Assembly: GCA_937142855.1 (NCBI GenBank)
Contig: CAKZQZ010000001.1
Coordinates: 1-48,948, forward strand
Length of the DNA: 48,948 bases
Reading direction: 5' to 3'
Source: an uncultured Alphaproteobacteria bacterium
GTDB lineage: Bacteria; Pseudomonadota; Alphaproteobacteria; Puniceispirillales; Marisalimonadaceae
Position 1 is the stretch's first letter, and the number at the start of each line of letters is the position of its first letter. The translations under genes were made by a program, and so were the position numbers. Of this stretch, positions 20,752-30,776 are shown piece by piece. The notes below the pieces were generated by a model. That model ran no database searches. It saw nothing but the letters and a program-made list of their open reading frames with translations, and had not been told where the DNA came from.

Positions 20752-21702
20752 CTAAATTTTAATATTTTTTAAGGGATGAATATCTTTTATTAGCCCCGCC
20801 AATCTTTCTGACTTCACATGTGTATATATTTCAGTAGTACTAATGTCAGCATGTCCTAAAAACTTTTGCAATGATCTTAAGTCAGCTCCACGGTTTAATA
20901 AATGAGTAGCGAAGCTATGTCTAATTATATGCGGAGAAACATCTTTATTAATTCCTATACTTTTTGATAAATCTAAGAAATCTTTGTAAATAGTTTGTCG
21001 AGAAACGAAATCTTTACTGTTTTTTTTAGGAAACATATATTTATTATTTAAAAAACACTTTAGGCTAGATCTAAGATGTAACCACTCAACAATTATACTT
21101 TTAGCCTCTTTATTGAAAGCAACAATTCTGTAGACTTCTCCCTTACCTTTAATTTGAATTTTGTCATTGATTTTAATAAAGTCTGTTAAGTTAAGACTTA
21201 AAAGTTCACTTATTCTCATTCCTGTTGAATACAATATTTCTAATATGGTTAAAGTTCTTAAAGCTTTCATTTGTTTAAGAAGGGTATCATTTTTTAATCC
21301 ATAATAGTTTTCTTTTGCTTTAGTAATAAGATCTAAAATTTGGGCTTCAGATAAAGCGTTAGGCAACTTTTTATCTTTTTTATATGTGTCCAAGTTATTT
21401 AGAGGATTATTTGTGATATAGTTTTCATCTTTTAAAGTTTGATAAAATTGCGATATTGAAGATAATTTTCTAGTTAAAGAATTAGCTTTATAATTTTTAG
21501 ACCTTAAAAACGTGAAATATTCTATAAAATCACCTTCGTTAGCTTCTAATAACTTTATTTTTTTTTTGCTTAACCATTCAAGTGTCAAGTTAACGTCCAA
21601 TTTATATGCGCTTATTGTATTTTTAGATAAACCTTTTTCTAAACTATTAATACTTAAAATTTCATTAATTAGATCGGTATCTTTTATATTTTTTTTTTTC
21701 AT
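20752..21702 (-). CDS. xerD: Site-specific tyrosine recombinase XerD
   Basis: Chromosome dimer resolution recombinase acting with XerC at dif. The 316 residues have the SAM-like N-terminal DNA-binding domain (about 10-100) and a catalytic domain with Arg 163 (STGMRISELL), His 258/Arg 261 (HIIRHSFATHLL), His 284 (FLGH) and the Tyr 293 nucleophile (EIYTHV). The place upstream of accA marks it as the housekeeping Xer rather than a phage integrase; XerC versus XerD cannot be fully separated. The coding start is followed by a long A run. Confidence 0.92.
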   Translation of the reverse strand: MKKKNIKDTDLINEILSINSLEKGLSKNTISAYKLDVNLTLEWLSKKKIKLLEANEGDFIEYFTFLRSKNYKANSLTRKLSSISQFYQTLKDENYITNNPLNNLDTYKKDKKLPNALSEAQILDLITKAKENYYGLKNDTLLKQMKALRTLTILEILYSTGMRISELLSLNLTDFIKINDKIQIKGKGEVYRIVAFNKEAKSIIVEWLHLRSSLKCFLNNKYMFPKKNSKDFVSRQTIYKDFLDLSKSIGINKDVSPHIIRHSFATHLLNRGADLRSLQKFLGHADISTTEIYTHVKSERLAGLIKDIHPLKNIKI

Positions 21703-21712
21703 TTTTCTATAT

Positions 21713-23404
21713 TTAGTAACTTATCAATTTTGACGACATTACCTCGTAAGTGATATTATTAGCTAAATCTTCAAGCCCAATTTTATATAGTGACGATTTA
21801 ATAGTTATTAAATTATTTAAGTCAAAGTCAATTAATGGTGCATCAGAAATTAGTCTTGCTACAAGTAAAACAGTCAAAGATTTCTGGTTTTTGTCAGATG
21901 CTTGTTTAATGCTTTTAGCTAAAATAAAATTTTTAATATTATTAGCCCCCTCCCACTTAATATCTACCCCATTATCAAAACTAGCGTCATCAATAGTGTT
22001 TATATAATCCAACCAGTTTACAGATGAAGGTTGAATCATCCCTGCTCTTTCAACTGTTGGAATTAAAAGCCAAGCATTTTCTTTTAACACAAAATCCCAA
22101 TCCCACTCATAACCTTTTTTTAACATAATCATATTGGCTAACTTGTTATCAGGAAAAGAATTAGGATTTGCAGTGACTTTTAACTCTTCAATAGTGTCAA
22201 TTAGATTTTTTGTTAAGGATGCACTATCAATTTCTTTTAAAATTGGCAGATAAAGCTTAACTACCTCATTAAACCTTCCATTTTTTGCTTCCAACTTAAT
22301 AAAATCTATAATTGATTGTGTTTGTATTAATTCATCTTTTAAACCAATGATTGAAAACCAAACGTTTGCTCTATTGTAGGTATTAGGTTCTTTTGAATAA
22401 TTAATTAAGGCCGTCTGAACATCAACTTTACCATCAGCAACATATTTATAATTTTCAATAATTGTTTCAACTTCAATGTCAGTATAATTAATCTTTCTAT
22501 CTATGAGAAATGATTTTGCCTTAGGGGTTAAATAATTAAGGGTCAACAAGGAATCAGTATACTCAATACCAAGATGTGCTACATAGTCTAGTTCGATGGA
22601 TAGCTTTAAAGAATCCATCATCACCAGATGGATAGGTCTAATTTGTGAAACTTGATTTTGAAGATTAAAACTTTTCTTTTGATCATAAACGTAATTGAAT
22701 AAATTTTCAAAGATTTGATTAGAAAAACCCCTTGATTTTATCAAATCTAAAACAAATTCAGATTGATCTCTTTTTCCATCTAATATTAAACAAAAGACTC
22801 TTCCCATTTGCCAGAAATCTTCAGAGGTATTCTTTGATTTTTCATTAATATATTTACATGCCTCTTTATCTTTAACATTGAAAAGTTCAAACTCAACCTG
22901 CCACCTCTTCCACAAACCCCACTTTTTAGTATCAGGAAGTTGCTTTACTAATTGATATAATTTTTTACTATCCCCGGCACTTTTAATTTTTAGTAAACGT
23001 GTTTCTATAAATTTTATAATATTTTCTGTGTTTCCTGTTGGTGGATTAGAAGTACTAAGATACATTTGGTTTAAAAAGTGTTGTAAGGACTTACTTGTGA
23101 CCACGTCAGGAATATAATTTAAATTTTCAACAATTTCTGTTGCTTCTAGATTTTCCCAAATATCTAAACCCATAAAAGTATTAATCTCGGTTGTTACCCC
23201 AAGTGAACCCAGGGATGGCTTTGTTAATTTGCTGACCTGAATATTTGTTTTTTTTAAAATAGATTTTTCTTTACCCGAAACAGCATCATTACTTTGAGCG
23301 TAAGCGCTCAGAGCAGAAAATCCTAAAATTAGAACTAAACTATATTTTAAAAAACTTAAATAGGAGCCGATATATAAAGTATAATTAATTAGTGGATTCA
23401 TCAT
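21713..23404 (-). CDS. Exported, mostly helical protein of unknown function
   Basis: I do not recognise a named family. The 563 residues start with a hydrophobic export signal (about 18-36, likely cut after SAYA). The rest looks like a chain of amphipathic helices of the TPR or alpha-solenoid type, with repeated text such as FWQMGRVFCLILDGKRDQSEFVLDLI; no cysteine pairs, catalytic motifs or further membrane segments stand out. Similar long periplasmic proteins do occur beside xerD and aroK in other Alphaproteobacteria, as far as I recall. It overlaps the last 20 bases of the small upstream gene (23385-23525), and xerD follows after 10 bases, so the three probably form one transcript with accA. 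Confidence 0.8.
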   Translation of the reverse strand: MMNPLINYTLYIGSYLSFLKYSLVLILGFSALSAYAQSNDAVSGKEKSILKKTNIQVSKLTKPSLGSLGVTTEINTFMGLDIWENLEATEIVENLNYIPDVVTSKSLQHFLNQMYLSTSNPPTGNTENIIKFIETRLLKIKSAGDSKKLYQLVKQLPDTKKWGLWKRWQVEFELFNVKDKEACKYINEKSKNTSEDFWQMGRVFCLILDGKRDQSEFVLDLIKSRGFSNQIFENLFNYVYDQKKSFNLQNQVSQIRPIHLVMMDSLKLSIELDYVAHLGIEYTDSLLTLNYLTPKAKSFLIDRKINYTDIEVETIIENYKYVADGKVDVQTALINYSKEPNTYNRANVWFSIIGLKDELIQTQSIIDFIKLEAKNGRFNEVVKLYLPILKEIDSASLTKNLIDTIEELKVTANPNSFPDNKLANMIMLKKGYEWDWDFVLKENAWLLIPTVERAGMIQPSSVNWLDYINTIDDASFDNGVDIKWEGANNIKNFILAKSIKQASDKNQKSLTVLLVARLISDAPLIDFDLNNLITIKSSLYKIGLEDLANNITYEVMSSKLISY

Positions 23405-23525
23405 TTACATCTAATATTTTTTTTTCTAGCTTGCTAGGTGCTGGCATATCAGCGTAATTTACAATGGCTATTGCAGCAAAAACAACTAAAATAGTAATAA
23501 TTATAACAGCCTTATAACTTTTCAT
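23385..23525 (-). CDS. Small single-pass membrane protein (46 residues)
   Basis: A short reading frame: ATG at 23525, TAA at 23385-23387. The product starts MKSYKAVIIITILVVFAAIA: one hydrophobic helix (about 6-23), then a charged tail with DMPAPSKLEKKI. A strong GAGG ribosome site lies eight bases before the ATG, and the stop overlaps the ATG of the 563-residue exported protein, so the two are coupled. The MPAPSK-type motif resembles small proteins I recall at this spot in other Alphaproteobacteria. Function unknown; a membrane partner of the exported protein is an inference. Confidence 0.75.
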   Translation of the reverse strand: MKSYKAVIIITILVVFAAIAIVNYADMPAPSKLEKKILDVNDESTN

Positions 23526-23655
23526 TTCAAACCTCAATTAAGGGATGGACTATAAATATCAATTATGGCGAGTTTTTGTCTAATAATTAAAGCATCTACT
23601 TCAATTTAAATTTTAAAATGTTAATGTAAATAAACCTAAATTACTAATTATAAAT

Positions 23656-24225
23656 ATGTGTAACAAAAAAGAAAAAGAAAACCAAATTCTAAGTAACAAA
23701 AAAATTTTTACTCTTATTGGCATGATGGGTACTGGAAAATCTAAATTTGGTCGTTTAGTGGCTAATAATCTTGCATACAAGTTTTATGATGTAGATACAT
23801 TGATTGAAAGTGATCAAAAAAGTACAATAAAAACAATTTTTCAAGAAAAAGGAGAGTCTTTTTTTCGAAAAATTGAAAAAAATACAATAAAAAATTTAAT
23901 TGCAAATGTTACAACAAAAGAAGAAAAATCGATTTTAAGCTTAGGTGGTGGCGCTTTTGATGATCAGGAAACTCGAGACAGATTGCTTTCAAACACATAT
24001 GTTATTTGGCTAAATACACCAGTTGACATATTAGTAAAAAGAGTAGGTAATGGTTCAAAAAGACCAATGTTAAAAGGTGATGTAAATGCTTCAATTAATG
24101 ATCTTTTATCTAAAAGGATTAGATACTACTCTACTTGTCACTACCAACTAAACACACATGATCTTAGTGAAAACCAGATTCTCCATAAAATTTTGACAAA
24201 AATATCAAATAAAAAAAGTAATTAG
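23656..24225 (+). CDS. aroK: Shikimate kinase
   Basis: Phosphorylates shikimate at the 3-hydroxyl in aromatic amino acid synthesis. The 189 residues have Walker A GMMGTGKS (22-29), the shikimate-binding DVDTLIE segment, GGGAF, and the lid region with SKRPML (Arg for ATP). The extra 20 charged residues at the N-terminus are common in alphaproteobacterial versions. One base separates its stop from aroB. Confidence 0.95.
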   Translation: MCNKKEKENQILSNKKIFTLIGMMGTGKSKFGRLVANNLAYKFYDVDTLIESDQKSTIKTIFQEKGESFFRKIEKNTIKNLIANVTTKEEKSILSLGGGAFDDQETRDRLLSNTYVIWLNTPVDILVKRVGNGSKRPMLKGDVNASINDLLSKRIRYYSTCHYQLNTHDLSENQILHKILTKISNKKSN

Positions 24226-24226
24226 T

Positions 24227-25360
24227 ATGAAATCAAAAATATTAAATGTTTCTTTTAACGAAGATTTTAGTAAAAAATCATATAATATTCATATAGGTAC
24301 CGATTTAATATTAAACCCTAAAATTATATTAAGAAAATTTATTGAGAAAAGAAAAATTATTATCATTCATGATAGCTATTTTTCACTTCAAGATAATAAG
24401 AATAAATATCTTTATAAATTTGTAGAATCTATAAAGGAATATTCTAGCAATGTTTACTTATTAAGTATTCCAGGTGGAGATAAAACAAAAGATATTTTTC
24501 ATCTAAATAAATTAATTGAAAATATATTGTCTTTTGAAATAGATAGAGAAAGTTTGATAATTGCTTTTGGCGGAGGTGTTGTTGGTGATATAGCAGGATT
24601 TGTGTCAGCAATAATATTGAGAGGTATTAATTTTGTTCAAGTACCAACTACACTTTTATCTCAAGTAGATAGCTCAATTGGAGGCAAAACTGGTATAAAC
24701 TCTAAAATTGGTAAAAATTTAATAGGTGCTTTCCATCAACCCCTGGCGGTAATTTCTGATATGAATGTTCTTGAATCTTTGCCAAAAAGAGAGTTTAATG
24801 CGGGTTTAGCTGAAGTTATAAAGTATGGATTGATAAAAGATATTTCTTTTTTTGAGTGGTTAGAAAAGGAATATAAAGATATAATAAGACTCAATCAATT
24901 AAAGTTACAAACTATTGTCACAAAATCTTGTGAGATCAAAGCTGAAATCGTTAAAAATGACGAAAAAGAAAAAGGAGAAAGAGCCTTACTTAATCTTGGG
25001 CACACTTTTGCTCACGCAATTGAATATTTTGGCAATCATGATGGAAGAATTATTCATGGAGAGGCAGTTTCAATAGGTATCTGTTTAGCCTTGAAATTTT
25101 CATATTTTTTAGGATTTTGTAGAGAAGAAGATCTTAAGAGGGTGGCCAATCTTTTTGAAAAATTTAATCTTCCTACATCCTTTAATAACTTCAAAAATTT
25201 ATCTTTATCATCTGCAAAATTGATAGAAAGATTTAAATTTGATAAGAAAAATAAACAAAATCAATTAACATTTATTTTAAACAAAGGTATAGGAAAATCT
25301 TTTGTACATAATAATGTAGACATAAATGATTTAACTCAATTCTTAGATAAAGAAATTTAA
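24227..25360 (+). CDS. aroB: 3-dehydroquinate synthase
   Basis: Second step of the shikimate pathway, an NAD- and metal-dependent cyclisation of DAHP. The 377 residues include the NAD-binding GGGVVGDIAGFVSA segment (about 115-128), the QVPTTLLSQVDSSIGGKTGIN signature, and the metal-binding LGHTFAHAIE region (His). The stop TAA overlaps the next ATG by one base (TAATG), so it is coupled to the CNNM/CBS gene. Confidence 0.96.
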   Translation: MKSKILNVSFNEDFSKKSYNIHIGTDLILNPKIILRKFIEKRKIIIIHDSYFSLQDNKNKYLYKFVESIKEYSSNVYLLSIPGGDKTKDIFHLNKLIENILSFEIDRESLIIAFGGGVVGDIAGFVSAIILRGINFVQVPTTLLSQVDSSIGGKTGINSKIGKNLIGAFHQPLAVISDMNVLESLPKREFNAGLAEVIKYGLIKDISFFEWLEKEYKDIIRLNQLKLQTIVTKSCEIKAEIVKNDEKEKGERALLNLGHTFAHAIEYFGNHDGRIIHGEAVSIGICLALKFSYFLGFCREEDLKRVANLFEKFNLPTSFNNFKNLSLSSAKLIERFKFDKKNKQNQLTFILNKGIGKSFVHNNVDINDLTQFLDKEI

Positions 25361-26619
25361 TGCCAGATTTATTTATTTTTATATTTAATATTTTTTTATT
25401 AATTCTACTTTCAGCTTTTTTTTCCAGCTCAGAAACAGCGTTAACCGCTGTATCGGAAGCTAGAATCCATGAATTGGCTCTTCAAGGAAACAAAAAGGCA
25501 AGCACCATAGAAAAAATTTTAGCAAAAAAAGAAAAAATGATAAGTACGATATTAATTGGAAATAACCTTGTAAACATTGTTGTATCTGTTTACGCAACAA
25601 GCTTTGCTATTAGTTTTTTTGGTCAATTTGATCTCGTTTTTATAACTATTTTGTTAACCATATTTCTTGTTATTTTTGCAGAAGTAATCCCCAAAACATA
25701 TGCTTTTAGTAATGCAGACAAACTAGCTCTTAACGTAGCACCAGTGATAGATTTTTTTATTTTTATTTTAACCCCAGCCACCTTTATTACTGAAAGGTTA
25801 GCAAGAATTGTATCAAAACCAACTGTTAAAGATGAAGAGGCAAAAACAGAAGAGCTTAGAGGAATGATAAGATTACATGCTGGAAACGAAAGTAGAGACA
25901 AAGAACGAAGTAAAATGATGTCTAGTATGCTTGATATGGATGATGTAACTATAGAAGCTGTGATGACGCATAGAGGTGGTGTCACTATGATTGATATAGA
26001 AGAAGAACCTGAAACTGCCTTTAAAATTATTGGCGAGAGTCCATACACAAGGATACCGATCTATTCTGGAAGCCCTGACAATATTATAGGTATTCTTCAC
26101 GCAAAAGAATTGTTCAGAACTTTAAGAAGAAGAAATTTTAAGGGTATAAATAGCATCAAATTATCTGAATTGATGAGCCAACCGTATTTTGCCCCAGAAA
26201 CAACTCTGTTATTAGATCAGTTAGAAGTCTTTAAAACAAGAAGAGAGCATTTTGCAGTAGTTGTTGATGAGTATGGCGATTTCAGAGGGATTGTAACACT
26301 AGAAGATATCATAGAAGAAATTGTAGGCGAAATTGATGATGAAACAGACATCAAAGTTAAAGGTGTTAAAGCACAACCAGACGGTTCATTTATTATTGAT
26401 GGATCGGTGACAATAAGAGATCTAAACAGATCTCTCGGCTGGTATCTTCCAGATCAAAATGCGAATACAATAGCAGGTCTTGTTTTACATGAATCAAGAA
26501 CCATTCCAGAGCCAGGCCAAGAATTTAGATTTCATAATATACGATTTAGAATTCTTCAGAAGAAAGCTAATTTTATTTCTCAATTGCGATTGTGGAATGA
26601 ATTAGGGATAAAAAGCTAA
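25360..26619 (+). CDS. CNNM/CBS-domain membrane protein (HlyC/CorC family)
   Basis: Four-part protein of 419 residues: an N-terminal CNNM membrane domain with three or four hydrophobic helices (about 1-135), a CBS pair (about 190-315, with VMTHRGGVTMIDIEE and DEYGDFRGIVTLEDIIEEIVGEI), and a C-terminal CorC-HlyC transporter-associated domain. Relatives are magnesium or cobalt efflux proteins; the hemolysin name is historical. It follows aroB with a one-base overlap, a fixed alphaproteobacterial arrangement with no obvious functional link. Confidence 0.9.
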   Translation: MPDLFIFIFNIFLLILLSAFFSSSETALTAVSEARIHELALQGNKKASTIEKILAKKEKMISTILIGNNLVNIVVSVYATSFAISFFGQFDLVFITILLTIFLVIFAEVIPKTYAFSNADKLALNVAPVIDFFIFILTPATFITERLARIVSKPTVKDEEAKTEELRGMIRLHAGNESRDKERSKMMSSMLDMDDVTIEAVMTHRGGVTMIDIEEEPETAFKIIGESPYTRIPIYSGSPDNIIGILHAKELFRTLRRRNFKGINSIKLSELMSQPYFAPETTLLLDQLEVFKTRREHFAVVVDEYGDFRGIVTLEDIIEEIVGEIDDETDIKVKGVKAQPDGSFIIDGSVTIRDLNRSLGWYLPDQNANTIAGLVLHESRTIPEPGQEFRFHNIRFRILQKKANFISQLRLWNELGIKS

Positions 26620-26635
26620 AATTATTTCGATTGAT

Positions 26636-26908
26636 TTAAGAAAACTCTTCAACAGTTAAAGCTCTAATTGTTACCGAGTGTAGATCTGACAAATACTCTT
26701 CTTTCAGAGATTGATTAACCATTCTATGTCTATCTATTTTACTTTTATTATTAAAAATTTTTGAGACTATTACTATTTCAAAATGACTTTCTACATTCTC
26801 TTGAAAGCTCTGGTGACCTCTATGTTCTTCAGAAACATCAAGAACAGAAAAATAATATGGTGCAAAACCTTCTTTAATAATTTTTTCAATCTTTGATCGT
26901 CTTTTCAT
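26636..26908 (-). CDS. bolA: BolA family protein
   Basis: Small protein (90 residues from ATG 26908) with the BolA fold: the conserved SEEHRGHQ segment and the RHRMVNQSLKEE helix with the invariant His. BolA proteins bind monothiol glutaredoxins and iron-sulfur clusters and affect cell shape under stress. ATG 26908 was preferred to a TTG at 26920. Divergent from the J-domain gene, a conserved neighbourhood in Alphaproteobacteria. Confidence 0.92.
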   Translation of the reverse strand: MKRRSKIEKIIKEGFAPYYFSVLDVSEEHRGHQSFQENVESHFEIVIVSKIFNNKSKIDRHRMVNQSLKEEYLSDLHSVTIRALTVEEFS

Positions 26909-27007
26909 TTTAAGGTCCAATATTATGATAATAATTTAAAAAAGTTAATTACAAACTTGCACCTATTACTACATAATCTTATAACAATATTAAAGAAATT
27001 TAAAATT

Positions 27008-27541
27008 ATGCTAGATACAAAACAAAAAGAAAACACTCACAGAAATTGTTTCAACCCAGATTGTGACGAGCTTGGAATATACCCTGCTCCAAAGTCTAGA
27101 GAAAACTTAAGAGAATATTTATATTTTTGTATTAATTGTATTAGAGAATTTAATAAATCATGGAATTATTTTAAAGGGCTTAATGAACAGGAATTAGAAA
27201 TTGAAATCCGAAAGTCTACAACATGGGACAGGCCTAGTTGGAAGTTTGGAACTAAGACCTTGAACTATGATTTTGAGAGAGCTTTTAAAGATTTTGATGA
27301 ACAAAAAAAGTCTAATCAAAAAAATAATATTTCAAAAAAATTACAAAATTCTTATAAGTTATTAGACTTAGATATAAATAGTTCATTAGATGAAATTAAA
27401 GGAAAATATAAGGTTTTAGCAAAAAAATGGCATCCTGATGTTCAAAAAAAAGAGGAAGCTGAATATAATCAAAATAAATTTATAGATATTACAAACGCTT
27501 ACAAAGCTATTTTAAAATCTTTTACTGAAACAAAAAAATAA
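27008..27541 (+). CDS. J-domain protein with N-terminal zinc-finger-like region
   Basis: Probable co-chaperone of DnaK. From ATG 27008 it has 177 residues. The first part has two cysteine pairs (CFNPDC near 13-18 and CINC near 42-45) that could bind zinc. The J domain is at the C-terminal end (about 110-170) with the essential HPD (KKWHPDVQ) that stimulates Hsp70 ATPase. An in-frame TTG at 26957 was rejected for lack of a ribosome site. The bolA / J-domain / cobS / cobT order is typical of Alphaproteobacteria. Confidence 0.88.
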   Translation: MLDTKQKENTHRNCFNPDCDELGIYPAPKSRENLREYLYFCINCIREFNKSWNYFKGLNEQELEIEIRKSTTWDRPSWKFGTKTLNYDFERAFKDFDEQKKSNQKNNISKKLQNSYKLLDLDINSSLDEIKGKYKVLAKKWHPDVQKKEEAEYNQNKFIDITNAYKAILKSFTETKK

Positions 27542-27565
27542 AATACATAAATTTGGAGAATAATA

Positions 27566-28576
27566 ATGAACGAAGTTAGTTTAACTAACAATATGGATTT
27601 CGACCCTGAAACATTCCCAAACTCACTAACTACAGTTATAGATGCTGAAAAAGTGTTTGGTTTTAAGACTAATATGAAAATCTTAGGATTTAAGGAAAAA
27701 ACAAAATTTGTTCCTGAAGTGGATGACTCCTATTTGTTTGATGAAGTTACTACTAAAGCAATACTTGCTGGGTTTTGTTACAACAGAAGGGTAATGATAC
27801 AAGGGTACCATGGTACTGGAAAATCAACTCATATAGAGCAGGTTGCAGCAAGGTTGAATTGGCCATGTGTAAGGGTTAACCTCGATAGTCATATAAGCCG
27901 TTTAGACCTTGTAGGTAAAGACGCTATTGTTTTAAAAGATGGGAAGCAAGTAACTGAATTTAGAGAGGGTGTTTTACCCTGGGCGCTTCAAAACCCTGTT
28001 GCTATTGTATTTGACGAATATGACGCAGGTAGGGCAGATGTTATGTTTGTTATTCAAAGAGTTCTAGAAGTTTCTGGAAAACTAACTTTGCTTGATAATA
28101 ATAGAGTAATAAACCCTCACCAAAACTTTCGTTTATTTGCAACGGCCAATACGGTTGGATTAGGTGATACAACTGGTTTATATCATGGAACACAACAAAT
28201 TAATCAAGGCCAAATGGATAGATGGTCAATAGTTTCAACTCTTAACTACTTGTCTTCAGATGCAGAAGAAAAAATTATAATTTCTAAGGTTCCTAACTTT
28301 AATACTAAAGACAAAAGAGAAATTATTAAATCTATGGTTTCAATAGCAGAATTAACAAGAAACGGCTTTATATCAGGAGATCTGTCTACTGTTATGTCTC
28401 CAAGAACAGTCATAACATGGGCAGAAAATACTAATATTATAGAAGATATTGATTTAGCTTTTAAACTCACTTTTTTTAATAAATGTGATGAGATGGAAAG
28501 GCCAATAGTTTCGGAGTATTATCAAAGATGTTTTGGAAGAGACTTAATTGATATAGAGAAAAAAACTGACATTTAA
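27566..28576 (+). CDS. cobS: Cobaltochelatase subunit CobS
   Basis: AAA+ ATPase of the aerobic cobaltochelatase, which inserts cobalt into hydrogenobyrinic acid diamide together with CobT and CobN. The 336 residues have Walker [10 protein letters not shown] (80-88), the Walker B VFDEYDAG, and sensor text [10 protein letters not shown]. It has a clear GGAG ribosome site. The stop and the cobT start share one base (TAATG), matching a 1:1 complex. CobN is not in the window. CobST also occur in some genomes lacking complete B12 synthesis. Confidence 0.95.
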   Translation: MNEVSLTNNMDFDPETFPNSLTTVIDAEKVFGFKTNMKILGFKEKTKFVPEVDDSYLFDEVTTKAILAGFCYNRRVMIQGYHGTGKSTHIEQVAARLNWPCVRVNLDSHISRLDLVGKDAIVLKDGKQVTEFREGVLPWALQNPVAIVFDEYDAGRADVMFVIQRVLEVSGKLTLLDNNRVINPHQNFRLFATANTVGLGDTTGLYHGTQQINQGQMDRWSIVSTLNYLSSDAEEKIIISKVPNFNTKDKREIIKSMVSIAELTRNGFISGDLSTVMSPRTVITWAENTNIIEDIDLAFKLTFFNKCDEMERPIVSEYYQRCFGRDLIDIEKKTDI

Positions 28577-30402
28577 TGACAAAAAAATTAGATAATACAC
28601 AATTTCAAAATGCAACCGCCTCTACTCTTAAAGCTGTATCTGGTAATTTAGAAAATGAAAGAGAAATCAAGTTTTCTGGGAACACCAGTTATTTATCCAC
28701 AAAAGAAATACGTCTACCACAAATTCTTAAAGATTTAGATAATAAACAACTAACTAAATTACGAGGAGAAGCAGATAAAATTGCTTTAAAATTAAAATAT
28801 CATGATCCTGCATTATTCAGCAAACTCCTACCCTCTTCTGACTTATCCTCTCAGATATTTAAATTAGCTGAAGATGCGCGCATAGAAGCAGTTGGAGCCA
28901 AGCATTTTTCTGGTATTAAAAATAACCTGCAAAGTTTGATAGTTGAACAATATAAGGAAACTATTTTGCCTATTCCAGGAGGGGATGACAAAGAGGCTCT
29001 TGTTAAAGCATTACATCTTGTAATAAGAGAGAAAATTACAAAATCTGATGCACCATCAAATACTTCTATTTCTTTAGAAAAATGGCGACCATGGATTAAT
29101 AGTAAAATTGGTAATTTACTTAACCAACTTCAAGAAAATATTGCTAACCAAGAAAAGTTTGCAGCAAAAACCAAAGAGTTATTGACGGCTCTTAAGGCCG
29201 AAATTGGGGAAACAGATTCTAACAATAATGGTGACAATGAAGAAGATAGTGAAGACACAAACTCTGAAGAAAGTGACGACAACGATAACTCTTCTCAAAA
29301 TGAAGGTGATGATGATCAAGAAGCTGGGTTAGATGGTGGCAGCGACTCACAAGAAGATGAGGGTCAAATTGAAGGAGATGTTCAAGATGGTGATGCTGAA
29401 GATCAAGATGGTGATAGCGAAGGAGAAATTCCTTCTAATCCCCTTCCAGGTTATAACCAAGGAAAAAATAACTTAGAGCAAAATTATAAAGTTTTTTCTA
29501 CAAAATATGATGAAATAGTGAATGCCACTGAACTCTGTGAAGAGGATGAGTTAACTAGACTGAGAGCAACACTTGACAAACAACTAGAAGTTCTTCAAGG
29601 GGCAATAGCAAGATTAGCTAATAAACTCCAAAGAAAATTACAAGCTAAACAAAATAGATCTTGGAATTTTGATCTTGAAGAAGGAATGCTAGATGCTTCT
29701 AAATTATCTAGAATAATTACTCAGCCACTTTTTCCACTTTCTTATAAACAGGAAAAAGATATGAAGTTTAGAGATACAATAGTTACATTGCTTATAGATA
29801 ATTCTGGTTCTATGAGAGGACGACCAATAACGATTGCAGCCATTTGTGCAGATATAATGGCAAGAACTTTAGAAAGATGTGGCGTAAAAGTTGAAATATT
29901 AGGATTTACTACAAAAGCTTGGAAAGGAGGGCAATCAAGAGAACAATGGATCAATGATGGAAAACCTACTTACCCTGGGCGACTAAATGATTTAAGACAT
30001 ATAATATATAAGCCAGCTGATGCACCCTGGAGAAGGGCAAAAAATTCTCTTGGTTTAATGCTCCGTGAGGGAATTCTTAAAGAAAATATTGATGGAGAAG
30101 CCTTAATTTGGGCTCATGATAGGTTATTAGGAAGATTAGAAGATAGAAAGATTCTTATGGTAATAAGTGATGGTGCACCTGTAGATGATACAACCTTATC
30201 TTCAAATAGTGGAAATTATCTAGAACTTCACTTAAAAGAAGTTATTTCCTTTATTGAAAACAAATCACCAGTCGAGTTGGTTGCTATTGGAATTGGACAT
30301 GATGTTACTAGATATTATAACAAAGCTGTCACTTTAACTGACGCTGAACAACTTGGTGGAGCTCTTACAGAACAACTAGCTGATTTGTTTAATGAGGAAT
30401 GA
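28576..30402 (+). CDS. cobT: Cobaltochelatase subunit CobT
   Basis: Partner of CobS in aerobic cobalt insertion. The 608 residues show the typical layout: helical N-terminal domain, a strongly acidic low-complexity linker rich in Asp, Glu, Asn and Ser (about 211-285), and a C-terminal von Willebrand A domain with the metal-ion site DNSGS (408-412). The acidic stretch is normal for the family. The TGA stop is one base from the stop of convergent rpmB. Not to be confused with the unrelated phosphoribosyltransferase also called CobT. Confidence 0.95.
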   Translation: MTKKLDNTQFQNATASTLKAVSGNLENEREIKFSGNTSYLSTKEIRLPQILKDLDNKQLTKLRGEADKIALKLKYHDPALFSKLLPSSDLSSQIFKLAEDARIEAVGAKHFSGIKNNLQSLIVEQYKETILPIPGGDDKEALVKALHLVIREKITKSDAPSNTSISLEKWRPWINSKIGNLLNQLQENIANQEKFAAKTKELLTALKAEIGETDSNNNGDNEEDSEDTNSEESDDNDNSSQNEGDDDQEAGLDGGSDSQEDEGQIEGDVQDGDAEDQDGDSEGEIPSNPLPGYNQGKNNLEQNYKVFSTKYDEIVNATELCEEDELTRLRATLDKQLEVLQGAIARLANKLQRKLQAKQNRSWNFDLEEGMLDASKLSRIITQPLFPLSYKQEKDMKFRDTIVTLLIDNSGSMRGRPITIAAICADIMARTLERCGVKVEILGFTTKAWKGGQSREQWINDGKPTYPGRLNDLRHIIYKPADAPWRRAKNSLGLMLREGILKENIDGEALIWAHDRLLGRLEDRKILMVISDGAPVDDTTLSSNSGNYLELHLKEVISFIENKSPVELVAIGIGHDVTRYYNKAVTLTDAEQLGGALTEQLADLFNEE

Positions 30403-30403
30403 T

Positions 30404-30703
30404 CTAGCTATCTTGTGCAGTGTTTTTGGAAGTTTTTAAAATAGACTTTTTTACGGCTAATGCCTCTGGTGCTAGAACCCTATTACTCGTTTTTTTAAGA
30501 TAGTCATCTAGACCACCATTTTTTTCGACTGACTTAAGTGCATGAACACTTACCTTCATATTAATGAATTTATCTAGAGTTTTACTAAAAAATTTAACAC
30601 TCTGGAGATTTGGTAAAAATTTTCTTTTTGTTTTATTTTTTGCATGGCTAACATTATTACCACTCATAACATTTTTACCAGAAATTTCACATACTCTAGA
30701 CAT
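30404..30703 (-). CDS. rpmB: 50S ribosomal protein L28
   Basis: Large-subunit ribosomal protein with the family start MSRVCEISGK and the GNNVSHAKNKTKRKFLPNLQ core. With 99 residues from ATG 30703 it matches the long alphaproteobacterial type (about 95-100). The usual second zinc-type cysteines are absent, as in many L28 proteins. It stands alone, convergent with cobT; rpmE or rpmG are not nearby. Confidence 0.95.
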   Translation of the reverse strand: MSRVCEISGKNVMSGNNVSHAKNKTKRKFLPNLQSVKFFSKTLDKFINMKVSVHALKSVEKNGGLDDYLKKTSNRVLAPEALAVKKSILKTSKNTAQDS

Positions 30704-30776
30704 CAATAACCCCTTAATTAGAATGACGATTTATAAAATATGGTTTCATAAAGGTCAAGCAAAATGCTTTTGTAAA

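Noticed and set aside
20752-21702. Tyrosine recombinase as sign of a mobile element
   Set aside because: Neighbour accA, length and motifs fit the housekeeping XerD; no attachment repeats, phage genes or tRNA nearby.
29206-29440. Low-complexity acidic tract in cobT as a possible repeat or foreign insert
   Set aside because: An acidic linker at this place is normal for CobT proteins, and frame and composition fit the flanks.
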